The notes under the pieces were generated by a model. That model was not told where the DNA came from, did no database searches, and saw only the letters and a list, made by a program, of their open reading frames with translations. From KBS-96 sp963722585 (GTDB taxonomy: Bacteria; Acidobacteriota; Terriglobia; Bryobacterales; Bryobacteraceae), in contig CAVRNU010000010.1 of the NCBI GenBank assembly GCA_963722585.1, forward strand, positions 124,001 to 188,000: a DNA stretch of 64,000 bases. Reading direction: 5' to 3'. The translations under genes and the position numbers were made by a program. Positions 1 through 9,334 of this stretch are shown one piece after another. Positions within the stretch are counted from its first letter, which is position 1. Every line of letters begins with the position of its first letter.

Positions 1-62
1 CATGCGGTCAAGGCAACCAGCATGACCGCTGCCAAAGCCACAGTAGCACGACGTTTCGTCAT
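1..62 (-). CDS. pal: Pal peptidoglycan-associated lipoprotein, N-terminus only (cut by window edge)
   Basis: Only the first 20 codons are inside the window. They read as a lipoprotein signal peptide: a basic start (MTKRR), then a hydrophobic stretch ending in ALTA, and the next codon begins TG, which would give the Cys of a lipobox. AGGAGG lies about 10 bases upstream of the ATG at 62. Identification as Pal is inferred from position, because the gene follows tolB on the same strand 65 bases downstream in a tolQ-R-A-B order, where pal is the expected next gene. The OmpA-like peptidoglycan-binding domain would lie outside the window. Confidence 0.7.
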   Translation of the reverse strand, partial: MTKRRATVALAAVMLVALTA

Positions 63-127
63 TCCTGTTCATTTCCTCCTGGGTACTCACCCATTGTCAA
101 TAGTCCTGTCAAATAAACCGGCCGAAA

Positions 128-1501
128 TCACTGCGCGGCCGGTGCCCACACTGGCTTCTCGTTGCTTCCGGTGTTTGTTATTTCCTTCTTTTGAGTCCCG
201 TCCGCCAGCATGGTCCACAACTGCGAATTCCCCCCACGCTTGTTGGCGTAGATGAGGTGCGAACCATCCGGGGCCCAGCTCGGATTTTCATTGCGTCCTT
301 CGTTGTTTGTAAGCTGCGTAAGTTGCCGCGAGGCTACATCCAAAATAAAAATGTTGAAGTTCCCCGGGGCGTACCCGCGTGTCCAGGCGAAGGTGATTTT
401 GGTCCCATCGGGACTCCACGCCGGGTTGACGGCGTCGCCGGTTCCATCTGTCAGACGCTCGGCGTCTCCTCCCAGAGTCATGAGGTAGATTTGCGGATTG
501 CCTCCGCCCCGCCCCGAGACAAAAACAATGTCTCTGCCAGTTTTGGGATTGATCTTGGGTTCGGTGTCGATGGCTCCTGAAGAGGTGAGACGGCGGAAGC
601 CGCTACCGTCGGTATTCGCCATGTACAGTTGTGCGGGTCCGCCAGCCGCGGTCGACGAGAAAATCACCTGTTTGCCGTCCGGGCTGAAGCTCAGGCAACA
701 GTTCATCGAAGCGCGCTGGTTATAGAAAGGGAGTTGGCGTCCGGTTTCCAAGGAAAAGAGAATGATACGCGGTGACTCTTTGAGCCACGATGTGAAGGCA
801 ACCTTCGAGCCGTCCGGAGATACCGAAGGGAACGAAGAAATTGTTCCGTAATGCGTGAGCGCGCGCTGATCGGTTCCGTCCCAGTTCATGGTCCAGATCT
901 CTTTTGCGCCAGTGCGGTTCGAGACAAAGACGATGCGCGTGCCGATCAGGCTTTTAACGCCGAAGATAGCCAGGATATCGGCGGCGTATTGATGAGCGAC
1001 CTGAGTCGCACCGTCTTCATTCAGCGTGCCGGTATAAATCTTCCCCAAAGCCTGCGCGCCTTGCAGATTATTGGCTTGGCTTGTATCGAACAGCCAGCCG
1101 AAGAGAACGAACTGGCTATTTTGTTCCGCGGCATATCCGATGCCGATATAATTTGCACCGACGGGCGGATTGCTCCAGTCGGCCAGCTTCATGCCGTTCA
1201 CACCGCGTCCCGCCGGCGACGGCGGCCCCGCGAGGAGATCGGAAGGCTGCTGGGGAAGCTGGATGGGATACATGGATTTCGCGACAAACGTGAGCGCGCC
1301 GGAAGCCTCGATGTCCTTCTCGACCGTCTGGTTGAAAACGGACATGAACTGCGCCGCTGCTCCGCTTCCGCGAAAATCGGGTATAGCGATCGAAGGCTTT
1401 TGGCCGTTCTGGTTGATGGTGCCACGGATCGGCGGAGGCTGTTGAGCGCCGAGAGAGCCACCCACGGCAAGGACAGTTACTAAAGCAAAAAGTCTCATCA
1501 T
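128..1501 (-). CDS. tolB: TolB, periplasmic Tol-Pal beta-propeller
   Basis: A 457-residue exported protein with a signal peptide (MMRLFALVTVLAVGGSLGA, cleavage near residue 19). Residues about 25-180 form the TolB N-terminal domain. From about 190 to the end there are repeated PD40/WD40-like blades, each with a motif of the type SPDGSKVAF, SPDGKQVIF or SPDGTKITF. TolB is the periplasmic partner that binds Pal and the inner-membrane TolA during envelope constriction. Its ATG overlaps the stop of the upstream TonB/TolA-like gene (1498-1501), indicating translational coupling. Length and repeat number match the family. I am confident in the assignment. Confidence 0.95.
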   Translation of the reverse strand: MMRLFALVTVLAVGGSLGAQQPPPIRGTINQNGQKPSIAIPDFRGSGAAAQFMSVFNQTVEKDIEASGALTFVAKSMYPIQLPQQPSDLLAGPPSPAGRGVNGMKLADWSNPPVGANYIGIGYAAEQNSQFVLFGWLFDTSQANNLQGAQALGKIYTGTLNEDGATQVAHQYAADILAIFGVKSLIGTRIVFVSNRTGAKEIWTMNWDGTDQRALTHYGTISSFPSVSPDGSKVAFTSWLKESPRIILFSLETGRQLPFYNQRASMNCCLSFSPDGKQVIFSSTAAGGPAQLYMANTDGSGFRRLTSSGAIDTEPKINPKTGRDIVFVSGRGGGNPQIYLMTLGGDAERLTDGTGDAVNPAWSPDGTKITFAWTRGYAPGNFNIFILDVASRQLTQLTNNEGRNENPSWAPDGSHLIYANKRGGNSQLWTMLADGTQKKEITNTGSNEKPVWAPAAQ

Positions 1502-2271
1502 CGTAGGTCGAAAGTGAATTCCGCTGGTGCAGAGCTGTCGTTATATTGAGGCGGCAGTGCGGGCAGGGGATTGGAATTCAACACGGCCCGCAAGGCGGAA
1601 TTGTCGATGGCGGGATTACCGCTGGATTGCGCGATACGAGCGTCGCGGATGGATCCATCGCGCATGATGGTGAATGTGACGATAGCCTGCGCGGCTTGGC
1701 TACCGGCCAAGCCGTTTGTCATCCAGTTCCGCGCGATGATCTTGCGAACTATTTCGGCGTACCAACCGAAACGCTGGCCAAGCGGAGAGTTGGGACCGAT
1801 GCCGACGCCGTTGCTGCCGGTGTTCATGCTGTACATCGGGTTCACGGCGGCCTGCGGCACTTGAGTAGGAATCTGATTCGGCTGCGTCTTCTGAACGTAG
1901 TTCTGCTTGCGGCGCTCCTGCGGAGCCTGCTTCTTTGGCTTAGTCAGTTCGGGGAGCACGATGGCCGCTTTATCGGGCGGCTTTTCGACTGTCTCTAGTA
2001 TTTGAGGCGGGGTGGGCACGACCGAATTGGTGTCGTTAGCCACCGGATTAGGAGGGCCTTCCTTTCTTGGAATAGGGATCGAATTCACCGGCGTGACGGC
2101 AACGGCGATACCTGCGCTCGCATTCGGCTCGCCAAAGGGCGCCTGCATCCGCTTCGAGTAAAGACCATAACCGACGACAAACACGACGACACTCACGTGG
2201 AGGAAGATGGAAAAGAAAATCGACCCGGCCAGGGGTTCACGTTCGTCAAGAATGTCGATGGGGTCGGCCAT
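1498..2271 (-). CDS. TonB/TolA-like energy-transducing protein
   Basis: A 257-residue protein with one membrane segment at residues about 17-38 (GSIFFSIFLHVSVVVFVVGY), a long Pro/Lys/Gln-rich periplasmic linker (about 75-145) and a C-terminal TonB-type domain (about 165-257) containing VTFTIMRDGSIRDARI and a terminal PLPALPPQY segment. In the Tol operon it occupies the tolA slot, linking the TolQ-TolR motor to TolB/Pal. The C-terminal fold reads as TonB_C rather than the coiled-coil TolA of enterobacteria, so it could be named either way. The start ATG lies 6 bases after the tolR stop. Confidence 0.88.
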   Translation of the reverse strand: MADPIDILDEREPLAGSIFFSIFLHVSVVVFVVGYGLYSKRMQAPFGEPNASAGIAVAVTPVNSIPIPRKEGPPNPVANDTNSVVPTPPQILETVEKPPDKAAIVLPELTKPKKQAPQERRKQNYVQKTQPNQIPTQVPQAAVNPMYSMNTGSNGVGIGPNSPLGQRFGWYAEIVRKIIARNWMTNGLAGSQAAQAIVTFTIMRDGSIRDARIAQSSGNPAIDNSALRAVLNSNPLPALPPQYNDSSAPAEFTFDLR

Positions 2272-2277
2272 GGCAGA

Positions 2278-2724
2278 TTACTTCTTTCCAAAATTCGATT
2301 CAAGCGGCTTAGTAACCATATTGCACTCGATTTTCGCGTCGCCCAGTTGGGCAATAACATGCGCGACGACATCCCAGGGTGTTTCCTTGTCGGCCCGCAC
2401 AAAAGCGGCGTTCGCGCCATGAAAACGGCCGCGGAGAGTCGCGGCGAGTTGATTTATGTTCACTGGATCCCTGTTAATATATAGGTTCCCAGATTTGGTG
2501 ATGTTAATAACCGGCAACTCCTGGGTTGTCTCCCGCGTCATACGCACTTCGGGGACTTTGATGTCGAGGCCAAACTCCATCACATTCGCAGTAATCATAA
2601 AAATGATGAGCAGCACAAGGACGACGTCGACAAGAGGGACGATATTGATCTCCGACATACTGCCATAGCTCGCAAATCGCCTGCCTCGTCTGCCGTTGCT
2701 GCCGCCATTGAATGAAAAAGCCAT
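2278..2724 (-). CDS. tolR: TolR/ExbD biopolymer transport protein
   Basis: A 148-residue bitopic inner-membrane protein. The single membrane helix (about 27-47, INIVPLVDVVLVLLIIFMIT) contains Asp33, the position of the proton-path Asp of ExbD/TolR. The rest is the periplasmic ExbD domain with the typical ending in which a variable for cross-membrane regulation of the motor is located. The ATG follows the tolQ stop directly (TAG then ATG), so the two are almost certainly co-translated. With TolQ it forms the proton-driven stator unit energising the TolA-like protein. Confidence 0.93.
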   Translation of the reverse strand: MAFSFNGGSNGRRGRRFASYGSMSEINIVPLVDVVLVLLIIFMITANVMEFGLDIKVPEVRMTRETTQELPVINITKSGNLYINRDPVNINQLAATLRGRFHGANAAFVRADKETPWDVVAHVIAQLGDAKIECNMVTKPLESNFGKK

Positions 2725-3438
2725 CTAACCGCCAAAATCGCGTTCAGCGAGATTCTGAAACTCGATAGCGAAATCCTCCATGCGAGTTCCCAATTCGCGC
2801 ACTGAGCCTCCAAAGACGTTGTAGAAAATTGCAGCCGGAATGGCGGCGACGAGACCGAGCGCGGTGGTAACGAGCGATTCCGCTATTCCGGGCGCGACCG
2901 CCCGCAGGCTCGCAGCGCCGGCGGTGCTCAACCCTATGAAAGCGTCCATGATGCCCCACACTGTTCCGAATAAACCAATAAACGGCGAGACCGAGGCTAC
3001 GGTAGCCAGCCAGTTCATGTTGCGCTCGAGTTTCGCCACTTCCTCGCTGATGCCGAGCTGAAGCGTACGTTCAATCGCCGGCTTGTTGACTAGTCCGCCG
3101 CGCTGCTTCACTTGCCGCTCCACTTCGCCATAACCGAAATCAAACACCACGACCAGCGGAGCCGCCGCGAACTGCTCGCTGGCAATAGCCACAGCCTGCA
3201 AATTCGAAGACTTGCGGAAGACACGAAGGAAGCCGCGATTATCCCGGTCGGCTTTCCGGAATGAGCCCCACTTTGAGAACACGACGGTCCAGGAGAGGAG
3301 CGAGAATAATACCAAAACGGCAATAACAGTAAGAGGAACTGGTTTTAGATCTCTAAATATGTCCCAGAGGCTCAAATCGAGGAGCCCGGGAAGCAGCGTT
3401 AAGGGCAAGCCTAGTCCTTTCGTTACTTCGTTTCCCAT
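2725..3438 (-). CDS. tolQ: TolQ/ExbB proton channel protein
   Basis: A 237-residue MotA/TolQ/ExbB family protein with three predicted membrane helices: about 37-57, about 140-165 (LATVASVSPFIGLFGTVWGI) and about 180-205 (APGIAESLVTTALGLVAAIP). The conserved SPFIGLFGTVWGIMDAF and VAPGIAESLVTTALGL segments are diagnostic. It is the first gene of the minus-strand Tol-Pal operon. The 51 bases to the divergent gene at 3490 must hold the operon promoter, but I cannot pick a convincing -35/-10 pair there. Confidence 0.94.
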   Translation of the reverse strand: MGNEVTKGLGLPLTLLPGLLDLSLWDIFRDLKPVPLTVIAVLVLFSLLSWTVVFSKWGSFRKADRDNRGFLRVFRKSSNLQAVAIASEQFAAAPLVVVFDFGYGEVERQVKQRGGLVNKPAIERTLQLGISEEVAKLERNMNWLATVASVSPFIGLFGTVWGIMDAFIGLSTAGAASLRAVAPGIAESLVTTALGLVAAIPAAIFYNVFGGSVRELGTRMEDFAIEFQNLAERDFGG

Positions 3439-3489
3439 TATAAGGACTGTGAAGAATTAATCTGCTTTTGTTCGGTATAAATGTGAAGC

Positions 3490-4360
3490 ATGTTCATCGA
3501 CGATCCGGATGATCCGAACGTGGTTGCGCCGGAACTGACCGAGAAACAGCGTGAAGAGGCGGAGGAACGCACCTCCGTCAGCATCGACGTGGTGCATGAG
3601 GCCATTCGCCACGACGGAGAGGAAGAGCTGAAGCGGCCGATCTCGGCGCTCGCATGGTCCGGTCTGGCGGCTGGTCTCTCGATGGGATTTTCGTTCGTGG
3701 GTCAGGCATTGCTTCGCGCGCATCTGCCCGATGAGACGTGGCGGCCCCTGGTGGTGGCTCTGGGCTATCCCATCGGCTTTCTGATTGTGATTGGCGGACG
3801 CCAGCAGCTATTTACCGAAAATACTCTCACAGTTATCATTCCGCTGCTGTCCCGGCGAACTTTCGCTACTTTGTTGCGAGTTATCAGGTTGTGGGCGGTC
3901 GTTCTTTGCGCCAATCTTGTGGGCGCTCACCTCTTCGCCTGGGTAGTGGGAAACACGCCGATGTTCCAGCCCGAAGTACGCGGACGCCATGTTGGCGCTG
4001 GCGACAAAAGCCATGCAAGTTGGCTTTGGCACAGCCATTTTGCGTGGCATCTTCGCGGGCTGGCTCATCGCCATGGTGGTCTGGATACTGGCCGCCGTCG
4101 ATACCGGACGCTCGGCGATTATCATCATCCTCACCTACGTCGTTGGTTTGGCAAATCTCACGCACATCATTGCCGGCGCGGTAGAAGTGCTGTTTCTGCC
4201 GATGGTCGGCGCAGCAAGTTGGATCCATGTTGCCTGGGGATATCTGCTTCCTACGCTCATCGGAAACATCATTGGCGGCGGTTCATTGACGGCCGCTTTA
4301 AATCACGCTCAGGTGGTGGCTGGCATGGCGGGCAAGAAGAAGAGCCGCCTGGTCGCCTGA
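3490..4360 (+). CDS. Formate/nitrite transporter family protein (YfdC-like), interrupted by one frameshift
   Basis: Two abutting reading frames together give one complete FNT-family membrane protein. The first runs from ATG 3490 with an acidic cytoplasmic N-terminus, then WSGLAAGLSMGFSFVG and GGRQQLFTENTL, a motif of the YfdC-like branch. The second continues from about 3983 with AMLALATKAMQVGFGTAILRG and ends at 4360 with a basic tail. Removing one G from the GG at 3982-3983 joins them as EVRDAMLALATKAM. The family forms pentameric channels for small monovalent anions; the substrate here is unknown. The remaining sequence is well conserved, so a sequence error is as likely as a real pseudogene. 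Confidence 0.85.
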
Positions 4361-4389
4361 TAGGCCAGGACGCCGCTGCGTGGATGAAT

Positions 4390-4659
4390 TCAAACTCCGA
4401 ATCTCGCGGCGCCGCGAGCCTTTGCCTTTGCTATCTCTTCTTCACGATTCCTCGGCGGTGCCTTCGCTTTGAGTGAAGTAAGAAGACGAGTCGAGACGCC
4501 GGCTATTTCATCGATTGCGGCCAGGAACGACTCCTCGTTTGCTTTAGACGGTTTCGTAAAGCCGCTGATCTTTCTTACGAATTGGACCGAGGCGGCGCGA
4601 ATCTCGTCTTCGGTTACGGGCGGATCGAAGTTGAAAAGGGGCTTGATATTCCTACACAT
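4390..4659 (-). CDS. DUF2277 family protein
   Basis: An 89-residue protein starting MCRNIKPLFNFDPPVTEDEI, with an internal VQFVRKISGFTKPSK and the C-terminal Ala/Lys/Arg-rich tail KAKARGAARFGV. These are the hallmarks of the DUF2277 family, small cytosolic proteins of unknown function found widely in Actinobacteria, Proteobacteria and Acidobacteria. It is convergent with the transporter gene upstream and 55 bases downstream of the nucleotidyltransferase-like gene on the same strand. No function should be inferred from context. Confidence 0.88.
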   Translation of the reverse strand: MCRNIKPLFNFDPPVTEDEIRAASVQFVRKISGFTKPSKANEESFLAAIDEIAGVSTRLLTSLKAKAPPRNREEEIAKAKARGAARFGV

Positions 4660-4714
4660 TCGATATAGCTTCAGAATATCGCGTCATCGCATGACCGTAG
4701 ACGGGGCTTCTCGC

Positions 4715-5242
4715 TCAGCCGCGGTCTATTTGTTCGGTTAGCTCGCTGGGATACAGAGATTTCAGTGCCGGGTGGGCTTCCGCGAGCCGAATCAAATCCA
4801 GTTCGTACTTTTTGCGCTTGCTCAACCGTCGTTGTGGATCGCTGTACGCCCACAGCTTCCCCCGCGCGACGTCTTCCAGGCTTGCGACGTGCACACGAAG
4901 CCCCAGGACCTCAGCCTCAACGCGCCTAGCCAGGAACGCTTGATATCGTTGGTCTGTCGTGAATTGAATGCGTAGCTCGCTTCCTGGCGCGAAAACGTTT
5001 ACCGAGTGCTGATGTTTTTCCGTTCTGAAACCTTGCTCCTCGAGACAGGCGATGAGCTTCGGAAGACTCGCTGAGGTGACGACGATATCGGCATCAAGTG
5101 TATATACGGGTTCGACATAACAATTGACGGCCAAGCCACCGATCAGGCAGTACGAGCCGAACATTTCACACGCTTCGATCAGCCGCGCGAAGTCCGTTGC
5201 GCCTCCTCGCGTCGTCAACTCGTAAGCCTCCACCGCCGTCAC
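4715..5242 (-). CDS. Nucleotidyltransferase-fold protein (AbiEii/UTase-like)
   Basis: A 175-residue protein with the minimal nucleotidyltransferase signature: CLIGGLAVNCY (residues about 33-43) followed by LDADIVV with a D-x-D metal pair. The C-terminal part (DVARGKLWAYSDPQRRLSKRKKYELDLIRL) matches the helix of AbiEii-like and kanamycin-nucleotidyltransferase-like proteins. The start is a GTG at 5242 with a weak ribosome site. Some relatives are toxins of toxin-antitoxin pairs, but no antitoxin-like gene is adjacent: the neighbour downstream is DUF2277. I call it only a nucleotidyltransferase-fold protein of unknown substrate. Confidence 0.72.
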   Translation of the reverse strand: MTAVEAYELTTRGGATDFARLIEACEMFGSYCLIGGLAVNCYVEPVYTLDADIVVTSASLPKLIACLEEQGFRTEKHQHSVNVFAPGSELRIQFTTDQRYQAFLARRVEAEVLGLRVHVASLEDVARGKLWAYSDPQRRLSKRKKYELDLIRLAEAHPALKSLYPSELTEQIDRG

Positions 5243-5338
5243 AACTTCACTCTATCTGACGGGAAAGTTCTCGGGCAATCCGGATCTGAGGTGCTGCTAG
5301 AATGCGGCTTCGGTCTGCTTCTCGCGTGTAGCTCTGTT

Positions 5339-7130
5339 ATGAAGGCGCTTCGCTTCCTGGTTTTTGCCGCAGCGTTTACGGCTCTCGCTGCGGATATTAC
5401 GCCGGACCACTATCTGGCGTATATCAAACATCTAGCATCACCCGAATTAAAAGGGCCGTCGGACTGGAACGCCAGAGGCGAACCAAGCTGCCGATTTTTT
5501 GGCCTCCGAGCTTCGCAAGGCAAATGTGGAACCGGTGAATGGCGGGTATTTCCAGAACTACGATGTCACGGTGAAGACCGCGCTCGGTGCGGACGACAGC
5601 ACGGTGCTGCACTTGGGGACCACTGAACGGAAGCTGCGGGAGAACACGGAGTTTGTGCCCCTCACGCTTAGTTCGAACGGAACGGTAAGCGCGCCGATTG
5701 TGTTTGCGGGCTACGGGATAACTGCGCCCGAATATCATTACGACGATTACGCGGGCTTAGATGCTAAGGGCAAGGTTGTGCTGGTGCTCCGGCATGAGCC
5801 TCAGGAGAACGATCCTAAGAGCGTGTTTAATGGCAAGGAACTGACCGTGCACGCCGAGTTCGAAAGCAAGATTGTCAACGCGAAGCAGCACGGAGCCCGG
5901 GCGATTTTGATTGTCAACGACGCGCCGAACCACGGGGGCCGTAAAGGCGATTTGCATAAGTTTGAACCCGTGACGGGCTTAGGCGAATACGGTATTCTCG
6001 CCGAGCAGATCACAGCGCCAGCCGGCGAGGAATTGCTTGCTTCGGCAGGACAGAGCCTTGCGAGCGTGATTCGGGCGATTGACCAGAACTTGAAGCCGCA
6101 TTCCATGCCCCTTCCGCGCGGCGACATGGCCGATATTCGTGTAGATATTCAGCAGGATCGGCGCACAACGCGAAATGTGATTGGCTACGTGCCCGGCCAG
6201 ACTGACGAGTATGTGATTTTTGGCGCGCACTACGATCATCTGGGTCTGGGCGGGCAGGATTCGCTCGCCCCATCGCAGGTTGGGCATATACATCCGGGCG
6301 CCGACGACAATGCTTCGGGCACGGCTGGCGTGCTTGAACTCGCGCGGCATTTCGCATCGGGACCTAAGCACAAGCGCGGGTTTCTGTTCCTGTGTTTTTC
6401 GGGAGAAGAAGAAGGCTTGCTCGGATCGGAATACTACACCGATCATCCGCTGCTTCCACTTCAGAAAGCTGTGGCCATGATCAACATGGACATGATCGGC
6501 AGGGTGCGCGGTAACAAGGTCTATGTGGGAGGATCGGGCACGGCGAAGAACTTCGCCCCACTTGTCAAGAAGGCCAGCGCCGAGGCCGGGTTTCGAGACG
6601 ACGAATCGGAGGTGGGCGGTTACGGATCGAGCGATCACGCGTCGTTTACCGCCAAGCAGATTCCGACGCTATTCTTTTTTTCGGGACTTCACAGCGACTA
6701 CCACAAGCCGAGCGATACCTGGGACAAGATCAATGCAAGCGACGCCGTAAGGCTGTTATACGAGATTGCGAATATCGCAACCACTCTTGCCGATGAGCCG
6801 ACACGGCCGCAATTCATCCGTGCCAGTGCGCCGCCGCATCGAGGAGCCGGGCCCTCGGGAGGCTATGGCCCCTACTTTGGAAGCATTCCCGATTTTGGAA
6901 GCTCCGAGCGCGGCGTACGCTTCTCCGACCTGCGCGAAGGCTCTCCCGCCGCTAAGGCCGGATTGAAAGCGGGCGACGTGCTGGTCGAATTCGACGGTAA
7001 ACCGATACAGAATCTGTACGACTTCACGTATGCGTTGCGCGCGCACAAACCCGGAGACGTGGTCGTTGTTAAAGTGATGCGCGCCGGCAAACCGATCGAA
7101 GCGCGGGTGACTTTGGCTAAGCGTGAATGA
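5339..7130 (+). CDS. M28 family zinc peptidase with PA and C-terminal PDZ domains, one frameshift near 5453
   Basis: From ATG 5339 a signal peptide (MKALRFLVFAAAFTALAA) leads into ITPDHYLAYIKHLASPELKG. The frame then shifts, and the other frame continues GRRTGTPEANQAADFLASE and runs to 7130. One extra base in the AAAAGGG run at 5449-5455 explains the break. The mature protein has a PA-type insert (about 120-250), an M28 catalytic core with zinc ligands in FGAHYDHLG and ADDNASGTAG, the catalytic Glu pair in SGEEEGLLGS and a further Asp in NMDMIGR, and a C-terminal PDZ domain (RFSDLREGSPAAKAGLKAGD). It is an exported amino- or carboxypeptidase whose specificity cannot be read. The frameshift may be a sequence error. 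Confidence 0.85.
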
Positions 7131-7140
7131 GGACAGACAT

Positions 7141-7193
7141 AAACGCTCCCTTACGGTCGCGCTTCAGAACCGCGCGCGTTAAGCAAGCGGTCT
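7141..7193 (-). repeat. Interspersed intergenic repeat, copy 1
   Basis: The stretch between the M28 peptidase and the ABC ATPase, starting AAACGCTCCCTTACGGTCGC and ending AAGCAAGCGGTCT, aligns with the reverse complement of 29124-29184. Shared blocks include CGCTCCCT, GTCGCG, GAA-CGCG and AGC-AGCGGT. It is GC-rich, non-coding and partly self-complementary. Strand is given relative to copy 2. Confidence 0.55.
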
Positions 7194-7220
7194 GGCAGCG
7201 AGCTCCGCTTGGCGCTCCGC

Positions 7221-7979
7221 CTAATTCCGCGCGGCTACGGCGGGAGCCCAATCGGCGGGCAAAGCGCCAAGCGGCAGCAGCTTTCCCTTTTCCAGGTGTC
7301 GCATCGTTTTGGCGAATTTCGCGGCGTGCGGGTCGTGAGTTACCATCACAACGGTTTTGCCGAACTCGCGATTCAGCCGGGAAAGCATGGTCAATACGTC
7401 TTCCGCCGACGCCGCATCCAAGTTTCCAGTCGGCTCGTCGGCGAGGATCAGATCAGGGTCCGTCACAACGGCGCGCGCGATGGCAACTCGCTGTTCCTGG
7501 CCGCCCGAGAGTTGTTTCGGCAGATGCTTCAGCCGGTCTCCCAAGCCCACCAGCTTCAAGGCGGTCGCAGCATGATCGAGCCGGTCCTTCTTCGATAGAT
7601 TCGTCAGCTTCAGCGGCAATTCCACGTTCTCGAGAGCTGTCAGAACCGGAATGAGATTGAACGATTGAAAAATGAAGCCGATATGTTCGTTCCGCCAGTG
7701 CGCAATCTGCTTGTCCGAGAATTGCCGCAGATTTGCGCCGAGCACTTCGATCTCGCCGCCCGAGGGACGGTCCATGGCGGCAATTAGATGAAGCAGCGTC
7801 GATTTTCCAGAGCCCGAAGGACCCATCAACGCAATGAAATCGCCCCGCTCCATTTCCAGGTCCACATCGTCGAGGGCGGCGACCTTGAACTCGTCCCGGA
7901 CATATTCTTTGCTCAAATTACGAGTGCGAATGATAACGTCCTTCATTGATTTCTCTGCTTTCGTTTCCATCGGGATCAC
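7221..7979 (-). CDS. ABC transporter ATP-binding protein (MacB/LolD type)
   Basis: A 252-residue ATPase with Walker A GPSGSGKST, Q-loop FIFQSFNLIPVLTALENVELP, signature LSGGQEQRVAIARA, Walker B LILADEPTGNLD and the switch His in VMVTHDP. The NLIPVLTALENVELP segment is typical of the MacB/LolD/FtsE subgroup that powers mechanotransmission-type exporters. The start could be ATG 7979 or the later Met at the MKDVIIRT segment, which fits the family start better. Its 5' end overlaps the stop of the adaptor gene by 4 bases, so the operon is coupled. It is the last gene of a four-gene exporter operon. Confidence 0.95.
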   Translation of the reverse strand: MIPMETKAEKSMKDVIIRTRNLSKEYVRDEFKVAALDDVDLEMERGDFIALMGPSGSGKSTLLHLIAAMDRPSGGEIEVLGANLRQFSDKQIAHWRNEHIGFIFQSFNLIPVLTALENVELPLKLTNLSKKDRLDHAATALKLVGLGDRLKHLPKQLSGGQEQRVAIARAVVTDPDLILADEPTGNLDAASAEDVLTMLSRLNREFGKTVVMVTHDPHAAKFAKTMRHLEKGKLLPLGALPADWAPAVAARN

Positions 7980-9319
7980 TGCCTGATCTGAATGCGCTGG
8001 CCGTCTTTAAGATCCGCGGGCGCGTCCACAATCAAATCCTCGCCTCCGATGAGGCCGCTCTGAATCAGGACGCCCTGCGCCGTCGCTCCACCCACGGTTA
8101 CCGGCAGCTTCTTCGCGCGGCCGTTGAGAGCCACAAATACGGTTCCATTGTTCACAGCAGCTTGAGGTATGACAACCACTCTTGCCGCGGCCGTTGTTCC
8201 AGCCTCAGCCGCTTTCCGTTCGTTATAGAAATTCACTGTGGCATTCATATCCGGTCTAAGATAATCGTCCGGATTGAGAACCTTAACTTTCACCTGCACG
8301 GTCGCTTTCGACCGGTCCGCCTCGGGCGAAATTTCGTCCACCATGCCTTGGTATTTGCGATCCGGGTAGGCGTCCGTCGTGACGATTCCTTTTTGATGGG
8401 GTCCCAACTTCGGAAAATCGTTCTGGCTGATATCGAGTTCGACCCTTAAGTCGTTCAGGTTGGCCATGGTGACGATATAGCCCTTGGCACCCTTATCGCC
8501 GACGAATCCGGTAGTGACATATTCACCCTGCTCGACGTTGCGGTCGAGGATGGTCCCCGACACAGGAGCCTTTATTAGAGTGTCATCGAGTTGATCTTGC
8601 GCATAAGCAACCTGGCCCTGAGCCTGCAAGATCTGGCCACGAATTTGATCGATTTCCTCCTTTCGCGGGCCCAGCACCGACAGATCGAGCGTGCGCTGAA
8701 GGCTATTCACCTTCGCGAGCGAGCCGTCATACTTGGCCTGGGCATCGTCCAACGCTTGTTTCGATAAGACGCCGTCCCGCACCAGCGACCTTGTCCGCTC
8801 GAGAGTAACTTTGTTGTCTTCGAGATCTGCGCGGGATTCGTTTACGTCCGCACGCGCTTTGGCAATTTCTTCAGGTCGCGAGCCATTCAGCAACTCAGCA
8901 AGATGAGCTTGAAGATTCTCGAGCTGTCCCTTGGCCTGTTCAAGCTGAGCGCGGTATTCAGTATCCTCCAATCGGACAAGCACCTGCCCGGCTTTCACCT
9001 TGTCGGCTTTCTCGACGCCGATCCACTCGACGCGCCCGTTGACCTTCGAAGCGACCTCTATTTTGTGGGCGGCGGCAATATAGCCTGTCGCCGTCAGCAC
9101 AACCTGGTCTCCGGCATCGGCCGCTGCGACTGGAGACTGAACGCGCACAACTTTGACCGGCGTTGCTGCCGTGGCTTTTTGATATGCGAACGCGCCCGCC
9201 GCGATGACTGCCAGCAAGACGACGCCAATGACAACCCACTTCACGGCGGGATTTGAATTGACCGGCGGCCGGCTCGTTTTGTCTATGCGAAGGCTTTTTA
9301 ACTCGGTCTCCATAAGCAT
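7976..9319 (-). CDS. Periplasmic adaptor subunit of an efflux system (HlyD/MacA-like)
   Basis: A 447-residue membrane-fusion protein with an N-terminal membrane anchor (about 28-48, VVIGVVLLAVIAAGAFAYQ), a biotinyl-lipoyl-like half motif (KVNGRVEWIGVEKADKVKAGQ), a long coiled-coil hairpin (about 110-215) rich in Glu/Lys/Leu, the second lipoyl half (IKAPVSGTILDRNVEQGE) and C-terminal beta-barrel domains. It should bridge the two inner-membrane permeases to an outer-membrane channel. No TolC-like gene is encoded nearby, so that partner must lie elsewhere. It is cotranscribed with the ATPase and two permeases. Confidence 0.94.
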   Translation of the reverse strand: MLMETELKSLRIDKTSRPPVNSNPAVKWVVIGVVLLAVIAAGAFAYQKATAATPVKVVRVQSPVAAADAGDQVVLTATGYIAAAHKIEVASKVNGRVEWIGVEKADKVKAGQVLVRLEDTEYRAQLEQAKGQLENLQAHLAELLNGSRPEEIAKARADVNESRADLEDNKVTLERTRSLVRDGVLSKQALDDAQAKYDGSLAKVNSLQRTLDLSVLGPRKEEIDQIRGQILQAQGQVAYAQDQLDDTLIKAPVSGTILDRNVEQGEYVTTGFVGDKGAKGYIVTMANLNDLRVELDISQNDFPKLGPHQKGIVTTDAYPDRKYQGMVDEISPEADRSKATVQVKVKVLNPDDYLRPDMNATVNFYNERKAAEAGTTAAARVVVIPQAAVNNGTVFVALNGRAKKLPVTVGGATAQGVLIQSGLIGGEDLIVDAPADLKDGQRIQIRQ

Positions 9320-9334
9320 TTGAGGCGCCTCCCT

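Noticed and set aside
1498..2271. Naming the third Tol gene tolA outright
   Set aside because: Its C-terminal domain reads as TonB-type, so only a TonB/TolA-like call is supported.
4715..5242. Toxin-antitoxin reading of the nucleotidyltransferase-fold gene
   Set aside because: No antitoxin-like partner is adjacent, and the neighbours are DUF2277 and a peptidase.
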